From: Synergistaceae bacterium UBA6083
GTDB lineage: Bacteria > Synergistota > Synergistia > Synergistales > 79-D21
Length of the DNA: 64,000 nt
Reading direction: 5' to 3'
Assembly: GCA_002436015.1 (NCBI GenBank)
Contig: DIXJ01000015.1
Span: forward strand, 188,661 to 252,660
Shown: positions 25,601-33,836 of the stretch, piece by piece
How positions within the stretch are numbered: position 1 is the first letter of the stretch
Layout of the letters: each line of letters begins with the position of its first letter
Made by a program: the position numbers and the translations under genes
The notes under the pieces: generated by a model
What the model was told of the DNA's origin: nothing
The model's input: the letters and a program-made list of their open reading frames with translations, nothing else
The model's database searches: none

Positions 25601-26023
25601 CCCCTGGTTCACCACCAGGCGGTTGACCTCCAGCTTCGAGGCACCGCCACCCTCGAACTGTTTCATGAAATCCGTCGCCCGGGCCAGGTCCATTTCGAGT
25701 CCCGACAGGGAAAGGCTCCTGATCGCAGGATTCGACCCGAGGAGGGACAGGAGCTTGAACGAGACCGAAAGGTCGAGTGCGGAGAGGACCGGCTTGTCCC
25801 TGTAGGCCAGCGAGATCCGGCCGAAATGGAACCCGGCGAGAGGATTTCCCGACACGCTCTCCAAAGAAAGCTCGGCCCCTAGCCGCTCGCGGGCGACTTC
25901 CATGGCTTTCTGCGCGACAAAATCGGCCGCGAGGTCGCTCTTTCCGAGAACCCATAAAGCCCCTCCGGCAATGAGCGCCAGGACCGCCGCAAGAACCATC
26001 GCGATCTTTTTCATCTTTACCAT
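22694..26023 (-). CDS. AsmA/TamB-like giant envelope protein (1109 aa)
   Basis: An N-terminal signal-anchor helix (KKIAMVLAAVLALIAGGALWVLG) is followed by about 1,050 residues of repeating beta segments of AsmA/DUF748/TamB type (many GxxSFSGxV, LxGxGxF and LDLSVSF units), ending with a low-complexity Pro/Glu/Gln tail. Such proteins form long beta-taco grooves that shuttle phospholipid between inner and outer membranes. This supports a diderm envelope. The TamB C-terminal DUF490 signature is not clear to me, so AsmA-like is the safer label. ATG 26023 has only a weak purine run; an ATG at 26014 is an alternative. It sits alone between the cupin gene and the glyA terminator. Confidence 0.82.
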   Translation of the reverse strand: MVKMKKIAMVLAAVLALIAGGALWVLGKSDLAADFVAQKAMEVARERLGAELSLESVSGNPLAGFHFGRISLAYRDKPVLSALDLSVSFKLLSLLGSNPAIRSLSLSGLEMDLARATDFMKQFEGGGASKLEVNRLVVNQGLLRTGFGEVKVSRLEASVSGSRYEADFEGETRGVPFSGKVRLDHEGTRTVLENLEVAIRKGKGSFSGAVRPKLDLKGSVEGLDIADAPTFWPGAGKPGDLEGAISGPVNLSGTWEAPRIQGKLKLAAGQLYGFSVDVAEASVAFASGTLKLEELSGKAGEGTFSGALEVSLAKGPAAIKGNLVAQNFPVETFRARFPELEGVKGKVNVPRMSFSGTVPSIRLQGRVESPSIEFRGDVLEKVAADVSLAESRVLSLKGSGTWMGGPVSFDGRVDLEKAPVMALSVKASSVSLEKMSTRFSGLKALEGKGSLRAELNLSGSPKAPKISGRVASDRIVAKGETLDTASANFTLAGETVTVSSLAARWQQAAVSGSGTIGKIRSESPVFDFSGSARGLEAGAFAARMKDLEAMQLSGTGEADWKVSGTAKDLSFSVAFRSSRLETPDFRVVGLKTEVKGRIREKVESGPMEIRFSSEAAVLGKARAEAIGGTLTRTKEAFEVPAFSARFAGGSVKGSGRLVPGKEKEPARFDFKASAAGVGLQTLSGWAGLKDPVQGKADLSVTLGGTTKEPLLGVEASIPALQVSGLRLSEVRLKGSGKPSDMVFDPVTASAGDGRITATGRLLSKEGVPLSVEFNAKGTDLDLKTLASGMQAGGESPPTGKIDLSMKGRFAGGKVEGSGELASKGAIRFMGTTLADLKTPLVLEKGRLAASNVTGSAYGGMLSGSLGLGDGKKWTARFRLAEADLDAYLKEQMKLEGRVTGRFDLDFQGSGTLGADNSMQGSGTFSAKNGEVSGFRYVKAISTLYGRSSIRYQVLDAPYRLQGDRLILDDGRAEAVAGDPLYEYMEFDGTVGPKKALALNVRGRVNVQAVNALVGGVRGGVLQAGKSVQEILQGFLQGATGAMSTRDIRMVRGRVVGTTDNPSLTDLRIEGAAQDQAVPAEEVPEETPSPQQPNLQDQIQQEILKRIFNP

Positions 26024-26076
26024 TGGGCATCACTCTCTTTAGAAGATACGTCACTAGGGTAAAGCTATTTTAACAT

Positions 26077-26111
26077 AAAAAAGGGAGGGACCGCGACAAC
26101 GGTCCCTCCCT
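26077..26111 (-). terminator. Intrinsic terminator of glyA
   Basis: Perfect 12-bp stem (26082-26093 with 26100-26111). On the minus strand it is followed by six T residues (plus-strand A run 26077-26082). It lies 22 bases after the glyA stop. Confidence 0.88.
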
Positions 26112-26132
26112 GCTCGCTTTCCCAAGCCCAGC

Positions 26133-27392
26133 CTAAAGCAGCGCCCCTTCCCCGAAGTGCAGGTACAGCGGGTGGCGCAGGCAGATTTCCCGGACCTGCC
26201 CGTGAAGGGAGGAAAGGACCTTCTCGTCCGATGCAGCGGAAAGGGCCTGGTCCATGAGTCCCCCCACGTGCTCCATGTCGTCCTCCAGCAGGCCCCTGGT
26301 GGTGACCGCCGCAGCCCCGATGCGGATTCCCGAGGTGACCGTGGCCGGAGCGGTGTCAAAGGGGATGAGGTTCTTGTTGACCATGATGCCGATCTTCGCC
26401 AGGGTTTCCTCGGCAAAGACCCCCGTCATGCCGCGAGGGCGCATGTCGACAAGCATGAGGTGGTTGTCCGTCCCGCCGGACACGATCCGGTAACCGGCCG
26501 CGGAAAGCGTGGCGGCCAGCTTGGAGGCGTTCTTCACCACCTGGCCCTGAAGCCTTGCGAATTCAGCGGTTCCCGCGATCCGGAAGGTCACGGCCTTCGC
26601 CATGACGTTCTGGAGGATGGGTCCGCCCTGGGTTCCGGGAAAGATAGCCTTGTCGATTTTCTGGGCATATTCCTTCCGGCAGAGGATGAAACCACCGCGA
26701 GCCCCCCGCAGGGTCTTCGTCGTCGTGGAAGTAACGAAATCGGCGTAGGGCACGGGGCTCGGATGGACCTTCGCCGCTACGAGGCCGGCGATGTGGGCCA
26801 TGTCAACCATGAAGAGAGCCCCGACCCTGTCGGCGATCTCCCTGAAGCGTGCGAAGTCGATGACCCGGGGGTAGGCGCTCCCGCCGGCAATGATGATCTT
26901 CGGCTTGTGCTCGAGAGCAAGGGACTCCACCTGTTCGAAGTCGATGAGTTCCGTCTCGGGATGGACTCCGTAATGGACGATATTGAAGAACCGGCCGGTG
27001 ATCGAAGCCTTGGCTCCATGGGAGAGGTGTCCGCCGTGGCGAAGGTCCATGGAGAGGATCGTGTCGTGGGGCTGCAGCACGGCCTGGTAGACGCCAAGGT
27101 TGGCGTTGACGCCCGAGTGGGGCTGCACATTGGCGTGGTCCGCCCCGAAAAGGCTCTTCGCCCTCTCGATGGCCAGAGCCTCGATACCGTCGATGAACTC
27201 GCATCCCCCGTGGTAGCGGTTGCCGGGATAGCCCTCGGCGTACTTGTTCGTCAAGATGGAGCCCTGGGCTTCCAGTATGGCCGGCGGTACGAAATTCTCC
27301 GAGGCGATCATTTCCAGGGTCATGTTCTGGCGTCCGGCCTCCTTGTCCAGGAGGGCCGCAATTTCGGGATCGACAAGGCTCAGGGTACGCAT
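26133..27392 (-). CDS. glyA: Serine hydroxymethyltransferase
   Basis: 419 residues, full length. PLP enzyme interconverting serine and glycine with transfer of a one-carbon unit to THF. Visible hallmarks are [54 protein letters not shown] and the PLP-lysine motif [21 protein letters not shown] precedes ATG 27392 by about 7 bases. A TACAAT hexamer at 27427-27432 (minus strand) may be its -10, but the -35 would fall in the ABC permease 3' end and is weak. It supplies methylene-THF, for example for PanB. Confidence 0.97.
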   Translation of the reverse strand: MRTLSLVDPEIAALLDKEAGRQNMTLEMIASENFVPPAILEAQGSILTNKYAEGYPGNRYHGGCEFIDGIEALAIERAKSLFGADHANVQPHSGVNANLGVYQAVLQPHDTILSMDLRHGGHLSHGAKASITGRFFNIVHYGVHPETELIDFEQVESLALEHKPKIIIAGGSAYPRVIDFARFREIADRVGALFMVDMAHIAGLVAAKVHPSPVPYADFVTSTTTKTLRGARGGFILCRKEYAQKIDKAIFPGTQGGPILQNVMAKAVTFRIAGTAEFARLQGQVVKNASKLAATLSAAGYRIVSGGTDNHLMLVDMRPRGMTGVFAEETLAKIGIMVNKNLIPFDTAPATVTSGIRIGAAAVTTRGLLEDDMEHVGGLMDQALSAASDEKVLSSLHGQVREICLRHPLYLHFGEGALL

Positions 27393-27534
27393 GGAATTTC
27401 TCCTTTCAGGTCTTGGATGGTTCGCCTATTGTATCCGATTTTTCAGGCAATGGTCTTGCGGAACTTCAGGATGCTCAGCCCGAGGAAGAAAACGAGCAGG
27501 GCCAGGAGGGACACCACCTGTGGCCAGAGGACAG

Positions 27535-28566
27535 CTATGCGACCCCCTTCAGGAGGATCCCGCGGCTGATCTGCAGGAAGAAGGTCACGGGCAGAATGTT
27601 GCTGATGGCGCGGAAAAAGGCCGGCATGGCCTCCCGGGGAAACATGAACCCCGAAAGGAGGATGCTCGGCATGAGCGCGAAGAAGGACATCTGCATGGCC
27701 TGCATCTGGGTCCTTGCGACGCTCGAGATCAGGATCCCCCAGGCCAGGCTCGCCAGGATGTGGAGCGAGGTCAGGCCGTAGAAGAGGAGAAGGCTCCCCC
27801 TCACAGGGATCCTGAAGACCAGGATGCCGATCAGAAGCCCGAGGGTCAGCTGCGCGTAACCCACCACGACGTAGGGAAGGATCTTCCCCGCCATCAGCTC
27901 CCAGGTCCTCATGGGCGTGACGATGAGCTGTTCGAGAGTGCCCCGTTCGCGTTCCCGCACGATGGCCATGGAGGTGATCATCATCATGGTCATCGACAGG
28001 ACGATGGCGAGGATCCCCGGCACCATGTAATGGGACGAGACCATGTCCGGGTTGTACCAGGGCCGGATCCTGACGTCCACCGGCAACTCCCGGCTTCCGG
28101 AGGACCCGGGGGAGATCCGGTCGAACAGGACCTGCTGGGACTTCACGAGCCCGATCATCTGCGCCGTGCTGATCGCGGAGGCGGCCGACATGGAGTCCGA
28201 GGCGTCCACGATCACCTGCACGGAAGCCTGCCGGCCGGAACGCAGGCGTTCCTGGTAGTCGGGCGGGATCGCGATGCCCACCTTGGCGCGCCCGCCCTGG
28301 ATGAGGGCGTTCATCTCCGCGAAACTCCCGGCCCCGTAGCGGATGTCGAAGTAGCCCGCCGACTGGAAGCCCCGGACCAGCTCCCGGCTCTCGGCGGAGA
28401 CGGACTGGTCGTAGAGGACCGTGGGCAGGTGCTTGACCTCGGTGTTGATGGCAAAACCGAAAATGAGAAGCTGGATCACCGGCAGGAGGCCCATGATGGC
28501 CAGTGTCAGCCGATCCCTCCCCATCTGGATGAATTCCTTGATTAGAAGCGCTCTCAGGCGTCTCAT
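27535..28566 (-). CDS. ABC-2-type efflux permease with 3' frameshift
   Basis: 343 residues are readable: an N-terminal transmembrane helix, a large extracytoplasmic domain (about 45-170) and a C-terminal bundle of five helices, as in YhhJ/YbhR permeases. The frame stops at TAG 27537-27535 after RGILLKGVA. In another frame the next bases encode AVLWPQVVSLLALLV and continue to SILKFRKTIA with a TGA at 27445-27443. This is the normal last helix of the family. One base appears lost near 27538-27545 (GTCGCATA where GTCGGCATA would restore the frame). It could be a real mutation or a sequencing error. It is the last gene of a TetR-controlled efflux operon and overlaps the ATPase gene by 4 bases. 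Confidence 0.87.
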   Translation of the reverse strand: MRRLRALLIKEFIQMGRDRLTLAIMGLLPVIQLLIFGFAINTEVKHLPTVLYDQSVSAESRELVRGFQSAGYFDIRYGAGSFAEMNALIQGGRAKVGIAIPPDYQERLRSGRQASVQVIVDASDSMSAASAISTAQMIGLVKSQQVLFDRISPGSSGSRELPVDVRIRPWYNPDMVSSHYMVPGILAIVLSMTMMMITSMAIVRERERGTLEQLIVTPMRTWELMAGKILPYVVVGYAQLTLGLLIGILVFRIPVRGSLLLFYGLTSLHILASLAWGILISSVARTQMQAMQMSFFALMPSILLSGFMFPREAMPAFFRAISNILPVTFFLQISRGILLKGVA

Positions 28567-29465
28567 GCGGCTTTTTCTCCCCTTTCGGCCTTCACGAGGT
28601 GGACGAACACGTCCTCCAGGGAAGGGGCGATCTTCCTCGCGCCCACCCTGGCCAGGATCCCTTCTGCCCCCGGTTCGGCAATGACGTGGAGACTCCTCCC
28701 GTAGACCGCGACGTCAAGGAAACCGGGGTTTCCCTCCAGGTCCCGCAGCAGGTCCATGGGCTCGTCCGAAAGGACCTCCCAAACCGACCCCGGCACGAAG
28801 CCCTTCAGCTCCCGGGGCGTTCCAAGGGCGATCAGGCGCCCGTCGTACATGAAGCCGATCGAGTCGCAGTGCTCGGCCTCGTCCATAAAGTGGGTCGTCA
28901 CCATGATCGTGGTGCCGCCGGAGGCAAGGTCGTAGATGATATCCCAGAACCTTCGCCTCGAGCGGGGGTCCACACCGCTGGTGGGTTCGTCCAGGAAGAG
29001 AAGCCTCGGCCGATGGAGGATGGCGCAACCGAGGGCGAGCCTCTGGCGGATGCCGCCGGAAAGGCCGGCGACCCTTTCCTTCGTCCTGCCGGACAAACCC
29101 GCCATCCGGACGACCGCTTCGATGCGCTCTCGTGCCAGGGCTCGGGGCAGGCTGAACAGCCCCGCGTAGAAATCGAGGTTTTCCGCCGCCGTCAGGTCGT
29201 CGTAAAGGCTGAACTTCTGGGACATGTAGCCGAGGTTCGCCTTGATCGCTTCCCGGCCCGAGAACAGGTCCATGCCGAGGATCTCCGCGCTCCCCGAGGT
29301 GGGCTCCAGGATGCCGCAGAGCATGCGGATCGTGGTTGTCTTTCCCGAACCGTTCGGGCCCAGGAACCCGAAGACCGACCCGGCCGGTATGCGAAAATTG
29401 ACCCGGTCCACGGCGGTAAAATGCCCGAACCGGCGGGTGAGGTCGCGAGTGGCCACGGCGTCCAT
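28563..29465 (-). CDS. ABC transporter ATP-binding protein (efflux, second copy)
   Basis: 300 residues. Walker A GPNGSGKT, signature motif LSGGIRQR, Walker B LLFLDEPTSGVD and the switch histidine in TTHFMDEAE are intact. The C-terminal part (after 220) carries the extra domain of the CcmA/drug-efflux type. Its start ATG 29465 lies one base after the stop of the previous ATPase. Together with the first ATPase, the HlyD-like adaptor and an ABC-2 permease it forms a YbhGFSR/YhiI-type exporter unit. The open frame continuing upstream to 29759 is a shadow of the neighbouring ATPase. Confidence 0.92.
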   Translation of the reverse strand: MDAVATRDLTRRFGHFTAVDRVNFRIPAGSVFGFLGPNGSGKTTTIRMLCGILEPTSGSAEILGMDLFSGREAIKANLGYMSQKFSLYDDLTAAENLDFYAGLFSLPRALARERIEAVVRMAGLSGRTKERVAGLSGGIRQRLALGCAILHRPRLLFLDEPTSGVDPRSRRRFWDIIYDLASGGTTIMVTTHFMDEAEHCDSIGFMYDGRLIALGTPRELKGFVPGSVWEVLSDEPMDLLRDLEGNPGFLDVAVYGRSLHVIAEPGAEGILARVGARKIAPSLEDVFVHLVKAERGEKAA

Positions 29466-29466
29466 T

Positions 29467-30366
29467 TCAGGCGGCCTCCCGGGCCATTTCGACAAAAACG
29501 TCCTCCAGGGTGGGGGCAACCTCCCGCAGGGCCTCCACGGCGATTCCCGCCCGGTCAAGGGCGTTCCTGACGGCATCGGCGGCGAGCTGCGCATCATCGA
29601 CGACGAGATGGAAGGTGTTGCCGAACGCGTTGGTCTCCCGGATGGGAACCCCCGCAAGGAAAGGCCGGACATCACGAACCGGCGCAACCAGTTCCAGGAT
29701 ATGCCCGGGAAAAGCCTCGCAAAGAGCCCTCGGCGTGTCGCAGGCCAAAAGCGCCCCATCGTGCAGGAACGCAGTGCGGGTGCAAAGCTCCGCCTCGTCC
29801 ATGTAGGGCGTCGTGACGAGGATCGTGAGCCCCCCCCGGTTCAACTCGTAAAGGATTTTCCAGATCTCACGCCGGGAAACCGGGTCCACCCCCGTCGTGG
29901 GTTCGTCCAGGATGAAAAGCCTCGGGCTGTGGAGAAGGCCCGCCGCCACGGCCAGCTTTCGCTTCATGCCCCCGGACAGGGCGTCGGCCAGTCGGTCCCT
30001 GAACGGGTAGAGGTTCGTGAAGGTCAGGATCTCTTCACCCTTCTTCTCCGCCTCCCGGGAGTCCGCCCCGTACATCGCGCCGAAAAGACGGATGTTCTCC
30101 CCTACGGTCAGGTCCCCGTAAAGGGTGAAGGCCTGGGGGATGACCCCGACCTGGTCTCGGACGGTTTCCGGGCTCGGCGAACCCAAAAGCCGGATCCGCC
30201 CGGCCTTCGGCTCCAGGATTCCCGTCAGGGCCCGCACGAGAGTGGTTTTTCCCGCCCCGTCCGGCCCCACCAGGCCGAAAATCTCCCCCTCCTGCACCCG
30301 GAAGGAGAGGTTCCTCAGGACCTGCCTCGTCCCGAAGGAGTGGGAGAGGGACTCGACCTCAATCAT
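29467..30366 (-). CDS. ABC transporter ATP-binding protein (efflux, first copy)
   Basis: 299 residues. Walker A GPDGAGKT, signature LSGGMKRKL, Walker B FILDEPTTGVD and the switch histidine region is TTPYMDEAE, where proline replaces the usual histidine of TTH; the other copy has the histidine. This suggests the two ATPases form an asymmetric heterodimer with one degenerate site. It overlaps the HlyD-like gene by 8 bases upstream and is followed by the second ATPase with one base between. Confidence 0.9.
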   Translation of the reverse strand: MIEVESLSHSFGTRQVLRNLSFRVQEGEIFGLVGPDGAGKTTLVRALTGILEPKAGRIRLLGSPSPETVRDQVGVIPQAFTLYGDLTVGENIRLFGAMYGADSREAEKKGEEILTFTNLYPFRDRLADALSGGMKRKLAVAAGLLHSPRLFILDEPTTGVDPVSRREIWKILYELNRGGLTILVTTPYMDEAELCTRTAFLHDGALLACDTPRALCEAFPGHILELVAPVRDVRPFLAGVPIRETNAFGNTFHLVVDDAQLAADAVRNALDRAGIAVEALREVAPTLEDVFVEMAREAA

Positions 30367-31342
30367 GGAGGATCACGTCCGCCGGCATGCCGGGCTTCAG
30401 GACACCGTCCGGGTTATCCACGGCGACCTCCACCGCGAAAACGAGGTTCGCCCTTTCCTCGGTCGTGAGGCTCTGCCGCGGCGTGAACTCTGCCCTGTCG
30501 GAGATCTTCCGGACACGACCCTGGAAAGCCCTGCCCGGGAATGAATCGACGCGGACCTCAGCGGCCTGCCCGGGATTAAGCCGCCCCAGGACTGTGCTCG
30601 GCAGGTAAACCTTGACCCAGCAGTCCGACAGGTCGGCCAGGGTCGCCAGGACCGCCCCCGCCGGGACAAACTCCCCTTCCTCGTAATTCTTCGAGAGGAT
30701 GACGCCCCCCAGGGGGGCGACCAGGACCGTGTCGGAGATCCGGGCCATCGTCACCCGGTGCAGGGCTTCGATCCGGCGCACTTCCGCAGCCTGGGCCTTC
30801 AGGACATCGGGCCTTGCCCCGGCGCGAACCAGGGAAAGCCGCTGCCTGGCGGCCTCGAGGTCGCTTTTTGCCAGGTCCCGGCGTGCCGTGACGTCGTCCA
30901 TTTCCTTTTTCGCGATGACTTTCTCGCCGTAAAGGGCGGAGAAACGGACAAAGTCCCCCTGCGCCAGGTCATACCGGGTCCGGGCTGCCCCGTAGGCCGC
31001 CTCGGCCTCGCGGATCTCCTGGGGACGAGCCCCGCTTTTCAGGTCCGCCAGGAGCGCCCGGGCCCGGGCACTCCCCTCGATATCCTGTTCCGCCTGGGCC
31101 TGGAGGTCCGCCCGGACCAGCCTGGCGACAACGTCGCCCTTCCCGACCCGGTCGCCCTCACCAACCCGGAACTCGCCCAGGGTCCCGTGTTCCCTTGTGG
31201 TGACACTCACCTCGCGCACCTCGACGGTACCCGCGGCCGTGACCTCCGCGCTCCTGCCGTTCCCAAGGAGACGGCAGATTGCAAAACCTCCGGCAATGGC
31301 CAGCACGACCGCAGCGAAGACCAGCAGGATCCTATGCTTCAT
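30359..31342 (-). CDS. HlyD-family periplasmic adaptor of the efflux pump
   Basis: 327 residues. A signal-anchor (ILLVFAAVVLAIAGGFAI) is followed by the biotinyl-lipoyl-like hybrid motif (GTLGEFRVGEGDRVGKGDVVARL), a coiled-coil hairpin rich in Ala/Arg/Glu (about 85-190), the second lipoyl half (VLVAPLGGVILSKNYEEGEFVPAG) and a beta-barrel. This is the architecture of membrane fusion proteins that link the ABC transporter to an outer membrane channel. No TolC gene is in the window. The gene overlaps the upstream TetR gene by 11 bases, so regulator and pump are one operon. Confidence 0.92.
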   Translation of the reverse strand: MKHRILLVFAAVVLAIAGGFAICRLLGNGRSAEVTAAGTVEVREVSVTTREHGTLGEFRVGEGDRVGKGDVVARLVRADLQAQAEQDIEGSARARALLADLKSGARPQEIREAEAAYGAARTRYDLAQGDFVRFSALYGEKVIAKKEMDDVTARRDLAKSDLEAARQRLSLVRAGARPDVLKAQAAEVRRIEALHRVTMARISDTVLVAPLGGVILSKNYEEGEFVPAGAVLATLADLSDCWVKVYLPSTVLGRLNPGQAAEVRVDSFPGRAFQGRVRKISDRAEFTPRQSLTTEERANLVFAVEVAVDNPDGVLKPGMPADVILHD

Positions 31343-31943
31343 GGGTGGACACCCCGTTCCTGAAAACTTCGAGGATCAAGTCCGGCAGGCCCTCCGGAAC
31401 CTTCTCCAGGCCCAGGAAAATCTTCCTCGCAAGGGGACCCACCAGGAAGACGTAATTCGACATCGAGGCCAGGAGGATCGCCGCGGCCTCCGGGTCGACC
31501 CCTTCCTTGATCATTCCTTCATCCTTTGCCTCGACTATCGCCCCTCTCAGGAGCCCGGCCACCTTCCGGACCCGGGGGATGAGGACCGTCTCGAAACAGG
31601 AGGTCGGGTCCGCCAGTTCCCGGTTCAGGAAACGGACCAGGGCCGGGTTGGCCGCGTGAAGGGAAAAGAAGCCGCGAACGAAACGCTCGATCCTTTCCAT
31701 GGGCCGGAGCCCCTCCGCGGCAAGAAGGGAAAAATGCTGGTCCACTTCCTCCCAAAGGGACTCGAGAACAGCCTCGTAAAGCCCCTCCTTGCCCCCGAAA
31801 TAGTAAGAGAGGGATGCCGGGTTGACCCCGGCCCTTTTTGCGATTTCCCTCACCGAAGTCCCGCAAAAGCCCTTTTCCGCAAAAAGCGGCCTGGCACTTG
31901 AGACCAGGCGCTCCCGGATTCCCGCGTCAATAGCCAATTCCAT
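31332..31943 (-). CDS. TetR/AcrR-family repressor of the efflux operon
   Basis: 203 residues. The N-terminal helix-turn-helix reads GTSVREIAKRAGVNPASLSYYFGGKEGLY, a textbook TetR DNA-binding domain; the C-terminal helices form the ligand and dimer domain. It is the first gene of the operon regulator-HlyD-ATPase-ATPase-permease, with overlapping reading frames. Two palindromes lie at the predicted transcript start. GGAGGG abuts ATG 31943; TTG 31937 has better spacing (six bases) and may be the real start. The inducer is unknown, likely a toxic compound or bile-like amphiphile. Confidence 0.92.
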   Translation of the reverse strand: MELAIDAGIRERLVSSARPLFAEKGFCGTSVREIAKRAGVNPASLSYYFGGKEGLYEAVLESLWEEVDQHFSLLAAEGLRPMERIERFVRGFFSLHAANPALVRFLNRELADPTSCFETVLIPRVRKVAGLLRGAIVEAKDEGMIKEGVDPEAAAILLASMSNYVFLVGPLARKIFLGLEKVPEGLPDLILEVFRNGVSTHEA

Positions 31944-31968
31944 CCCTCCATTTTCAATACAACCATTT

Positions 31969-31993
31969 AAACAAATGTTTTAAACAATTGTTT
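31969..31993. promoter_or_regulatory. Tandem palindromic operator for the TetR repressor
   Basis: Two adjacent 12-base sites, AAACAAATGTTT (31969-31980, one mismatch) and AAACAATTGTTT (31982-31993, perfect palindrome), lie immediately downstream of the -10 box and cover the predicted start site. Their centres are 13 bases apart. The position suits autorepression by the gene that follows. Confidence 0.75.
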
Positions 31994-31994
31994 T

Positions 31995-32022
31995 ATCTTA
32001 CTCCCTGCTTTTTCCCTGTCAA
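31995..32022 (-). promoter_or_regulatory. Sigma-70 promoter of the TetR-efflux operon
   Basis: On the minus strand: TTGACA (32022-32017), a 16-base spacer and TAAGAT (32000-31995). The operator pair begins right after the -10. Confidence 0.82.
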
Positions 32023-32030
32023 GCGGGCAC

Positions 32031-32070
32031 AAAAAAAAGAGGAAGCCGGGGAAAAACCGGGCTTCCTCTT
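32031..32070 (-). terminator. Intrinsic terminator after the acetolactate-synthase-like gene
   Basis: The hairpin arms AAGAGGAAGCC and its complement (about 32037-32049 with 32057-32070, one bulge) are followed on the minus strand by eight T residues (plus-strand A run from 32031). It separates the thiamine-enzyme operon from the TetR promoter. Confidence 0.85.
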
Positions 32071-32096
32071 GATTCACCAACCCTGGAAAGGCGATT

Positions 32097-33809
32097 TCAG
32101 TAAGGGCAATCCATGCCGAGCCGAGCGGCTTCCTCCGCCCATTCCGGGACGGGGGGAACCTGCTCGTCTTCCGGCAGGACGGGCATTTCCATGAAAAACG
32201 GGCCCCTGGTGGAGAAAATGTCTTTCAATACCGGCCCCAGGGTGGCCGAATTCTCCACCCGGCAGGCCGGCAGGCCGAACCCGCGTGCCACGGCCGGGTA
32301 ATCGGTGGCGGAAAAATCGGTCGCAAAGCGGCCGCCGCCGCCCGAGAAACGGGAAGTTGCCCGGATCCACCCGAAACACTCGTTGTTGAAAAGGACGACC
32401 TTCACATCCCGCCCGGATCGCTTGAGGGTTTCCAGCTCTCCCGCGGTGAAACCGAAGCTTCCGTCTCCCGTCAGGACGACCACGGGGCCGTCGTGGGCGT
32501 AGGACGCCCCGATCCCCGCAGGCATGCCGTACCCGAGGGCCCCCACTGCGAAATTGCAGATCCACTTCCTGCCCGCGCCCTTCAGCTTCAGGAAGGCCGA
32601 GGCATAAACGGCGCTGATACCGGGGTCGGCCACGACAAGAGCGTTCTCCGGCAGCGCCTTCTGGAGCTCGCCGACGAAACGCATCGGGTGGACCGGGGCC
32701 CCCTCGTGGGCCAGGCAGGGCGCCAGCGAGGCCATGAAAGCCTCCCTGCCTATTCGGTTCTCCTCTGCCCGGCAGGCCGCCGTATCCCCGTCGATGGACC
32801 GGCCGCGGTCGAGCATCACCTCTAGGGTGGCCCTGGCGTCACCGAGCAGGGGAAGGGCCTCCGGGTAGTTGTTGCCCAGTTCCTCGCCGCTGACATCCAG
32901 GTGCAAAAGAACCTGCCCGGACCCGGGAACGGGGATCTTCCAGCCGTCCGTCCCCGCGGAATCGGTGCTGCAGCCAATGAAGAAGATGCAGTCGGCGGAA
33001 AGGATCCTCCCGTTGGAGAAACGGGTTCCTCCCCTTGCCCCGATGACCCCCAGGGAGAGCGGGTGGGTCTCGTCGAAGGACCCTTTCCCGTTGATCGTGG
33101 TCCCGACCGGGGCCCCGTAACGCTCGGCCAGGGCTTCCAGGGGAGCCCAGGCCTGGGAGGACAGGACACCCTGCCCGCAGACGATGACAGGGCTCTTCGC
33201 CTTTTCCAGGGCCGCCAGGGCCTTGTCGATCGCCCCGAGGGCGGCGATGGGCCGATGGCCGGGGCTGAAGGCGAAATCGGCCTGCACGGCGAGGTTCGGC
33301 GATTCCACGTCTTTCCCCAGGAGGTCCATGGGAACCCGGACATGGACGGGACCCGGCTTTCCGGTCGTGGCGATCCGGAAGGCCCGCCGGACGATGTGGG
33401 CCACCTCGTCGGGGTGGGTCAGGGTGAAGGTGGCCTTCGTGATCCCGGCGAAGAGAGCCGCCTGGTTGAGGCCGGTGAGCATGTTCCGGCTCTCCATGTG
33501 GAGAGGGATGTCCGAGGTGAAGGCGATCACGGGGTTGGCACCCTTGAAGGATTCCGCAATCCCCGGAACGATGTGGGTGCTGCCCACGCTGGGGCTCTCG
33601 CAGATCCCCGGCCGGCATGCCACCTTGGCGTAGGCGTCGGCCATGAAGGCACTGCTGCGCTCGTCCCGCGTCAGGACGTGCTCGATTCCCCCGAAGTCCC
33701 GCCAGGTGTCATACCAGGGGAGAGTGGTCTCTCCCGGAAGGCCGAAAACATGGCGCACCTCGTAGCCTTTCAGCATTTCCAGCAGAACTTGGGCGACTTT
33801 CAAGGCCAA
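32097..33809 (-). CDS. Thiamine-diphosphate enzyme, acetolactate-synthase-like (570 aa)
   Basis: All three ThDP-enzyme domains are present: the N-terminal PYR domain with the activating glutamate in FGLPGET (E27), the central Rossmann-like domain and the C-terminal PP domain with the ThDP-Mg motif from GDGSFGF to LFNN. Residues such as GSTHIVPGIAESF resemble the IlvB/oxalyl-CoA decarboxylase/sulfoacetaldehyde branch. The strict substrate is not readable. There is no regulatory IlvN subunit or other ilv gene nearby, which argues against classical branched-chain synthesis. It is the second gene of an operon with a diaminopimelate-dehydrogenase-like enzyme, 27 bases apart, suggesting breakdown of an amino-acid-derived 2-oxo acid. 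Confidence 0.82.
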   Translation of the reverse strand: MALKVAQVLLEMLKGYEVRHVFGLPGETTLPWYDTWRDFGGIEHVLTRDERSSAFMADAYAKVACRPGICESPSVGSTHIVPGIAESFKGANPVIAFTSDIPLHMESRNMLTGLNQAALFAGITKATFTLTHPDEVAHIVRRAFRIATTGKPGPVHVRVPMDLLGKDVESPNLAVQADFAFSPGHRPIAALGAIDKALAALEKAKSPVIVCGQGVLSSQAWAPLEALAERYGAPVGTTINGKGSFDETHPLSLGVIGARGGTRFSNGRILSADCIFFIGCSTDSAGTDGWKIPVPGSGQVLLHLDVSGEELGNNYPEALPLLGDARATLEVMLDRGRSIDGDTAACRAEENRIGREAFMASLAPCLAHEGAPVHPMRFVGELQKALPENALVVADPGISAVYASAFLKLKGAGRKWICNFAVGALGYGMPAGIGASYAHDGPVVVLTGDGSFGFTAGELETLKRSGRDVKVVLFNNECFGWIRATSRFSGGGGRFATDFSATDYPAVARGFGLPACRVENSATLGPVLKDIFSTRGPFFMEMPVLPEDEQVPPVPEWAEEAARLGMDCPY

Positions 33810-33836
33810 TCCTCCTTATCACGCACGCTCAGCTGC

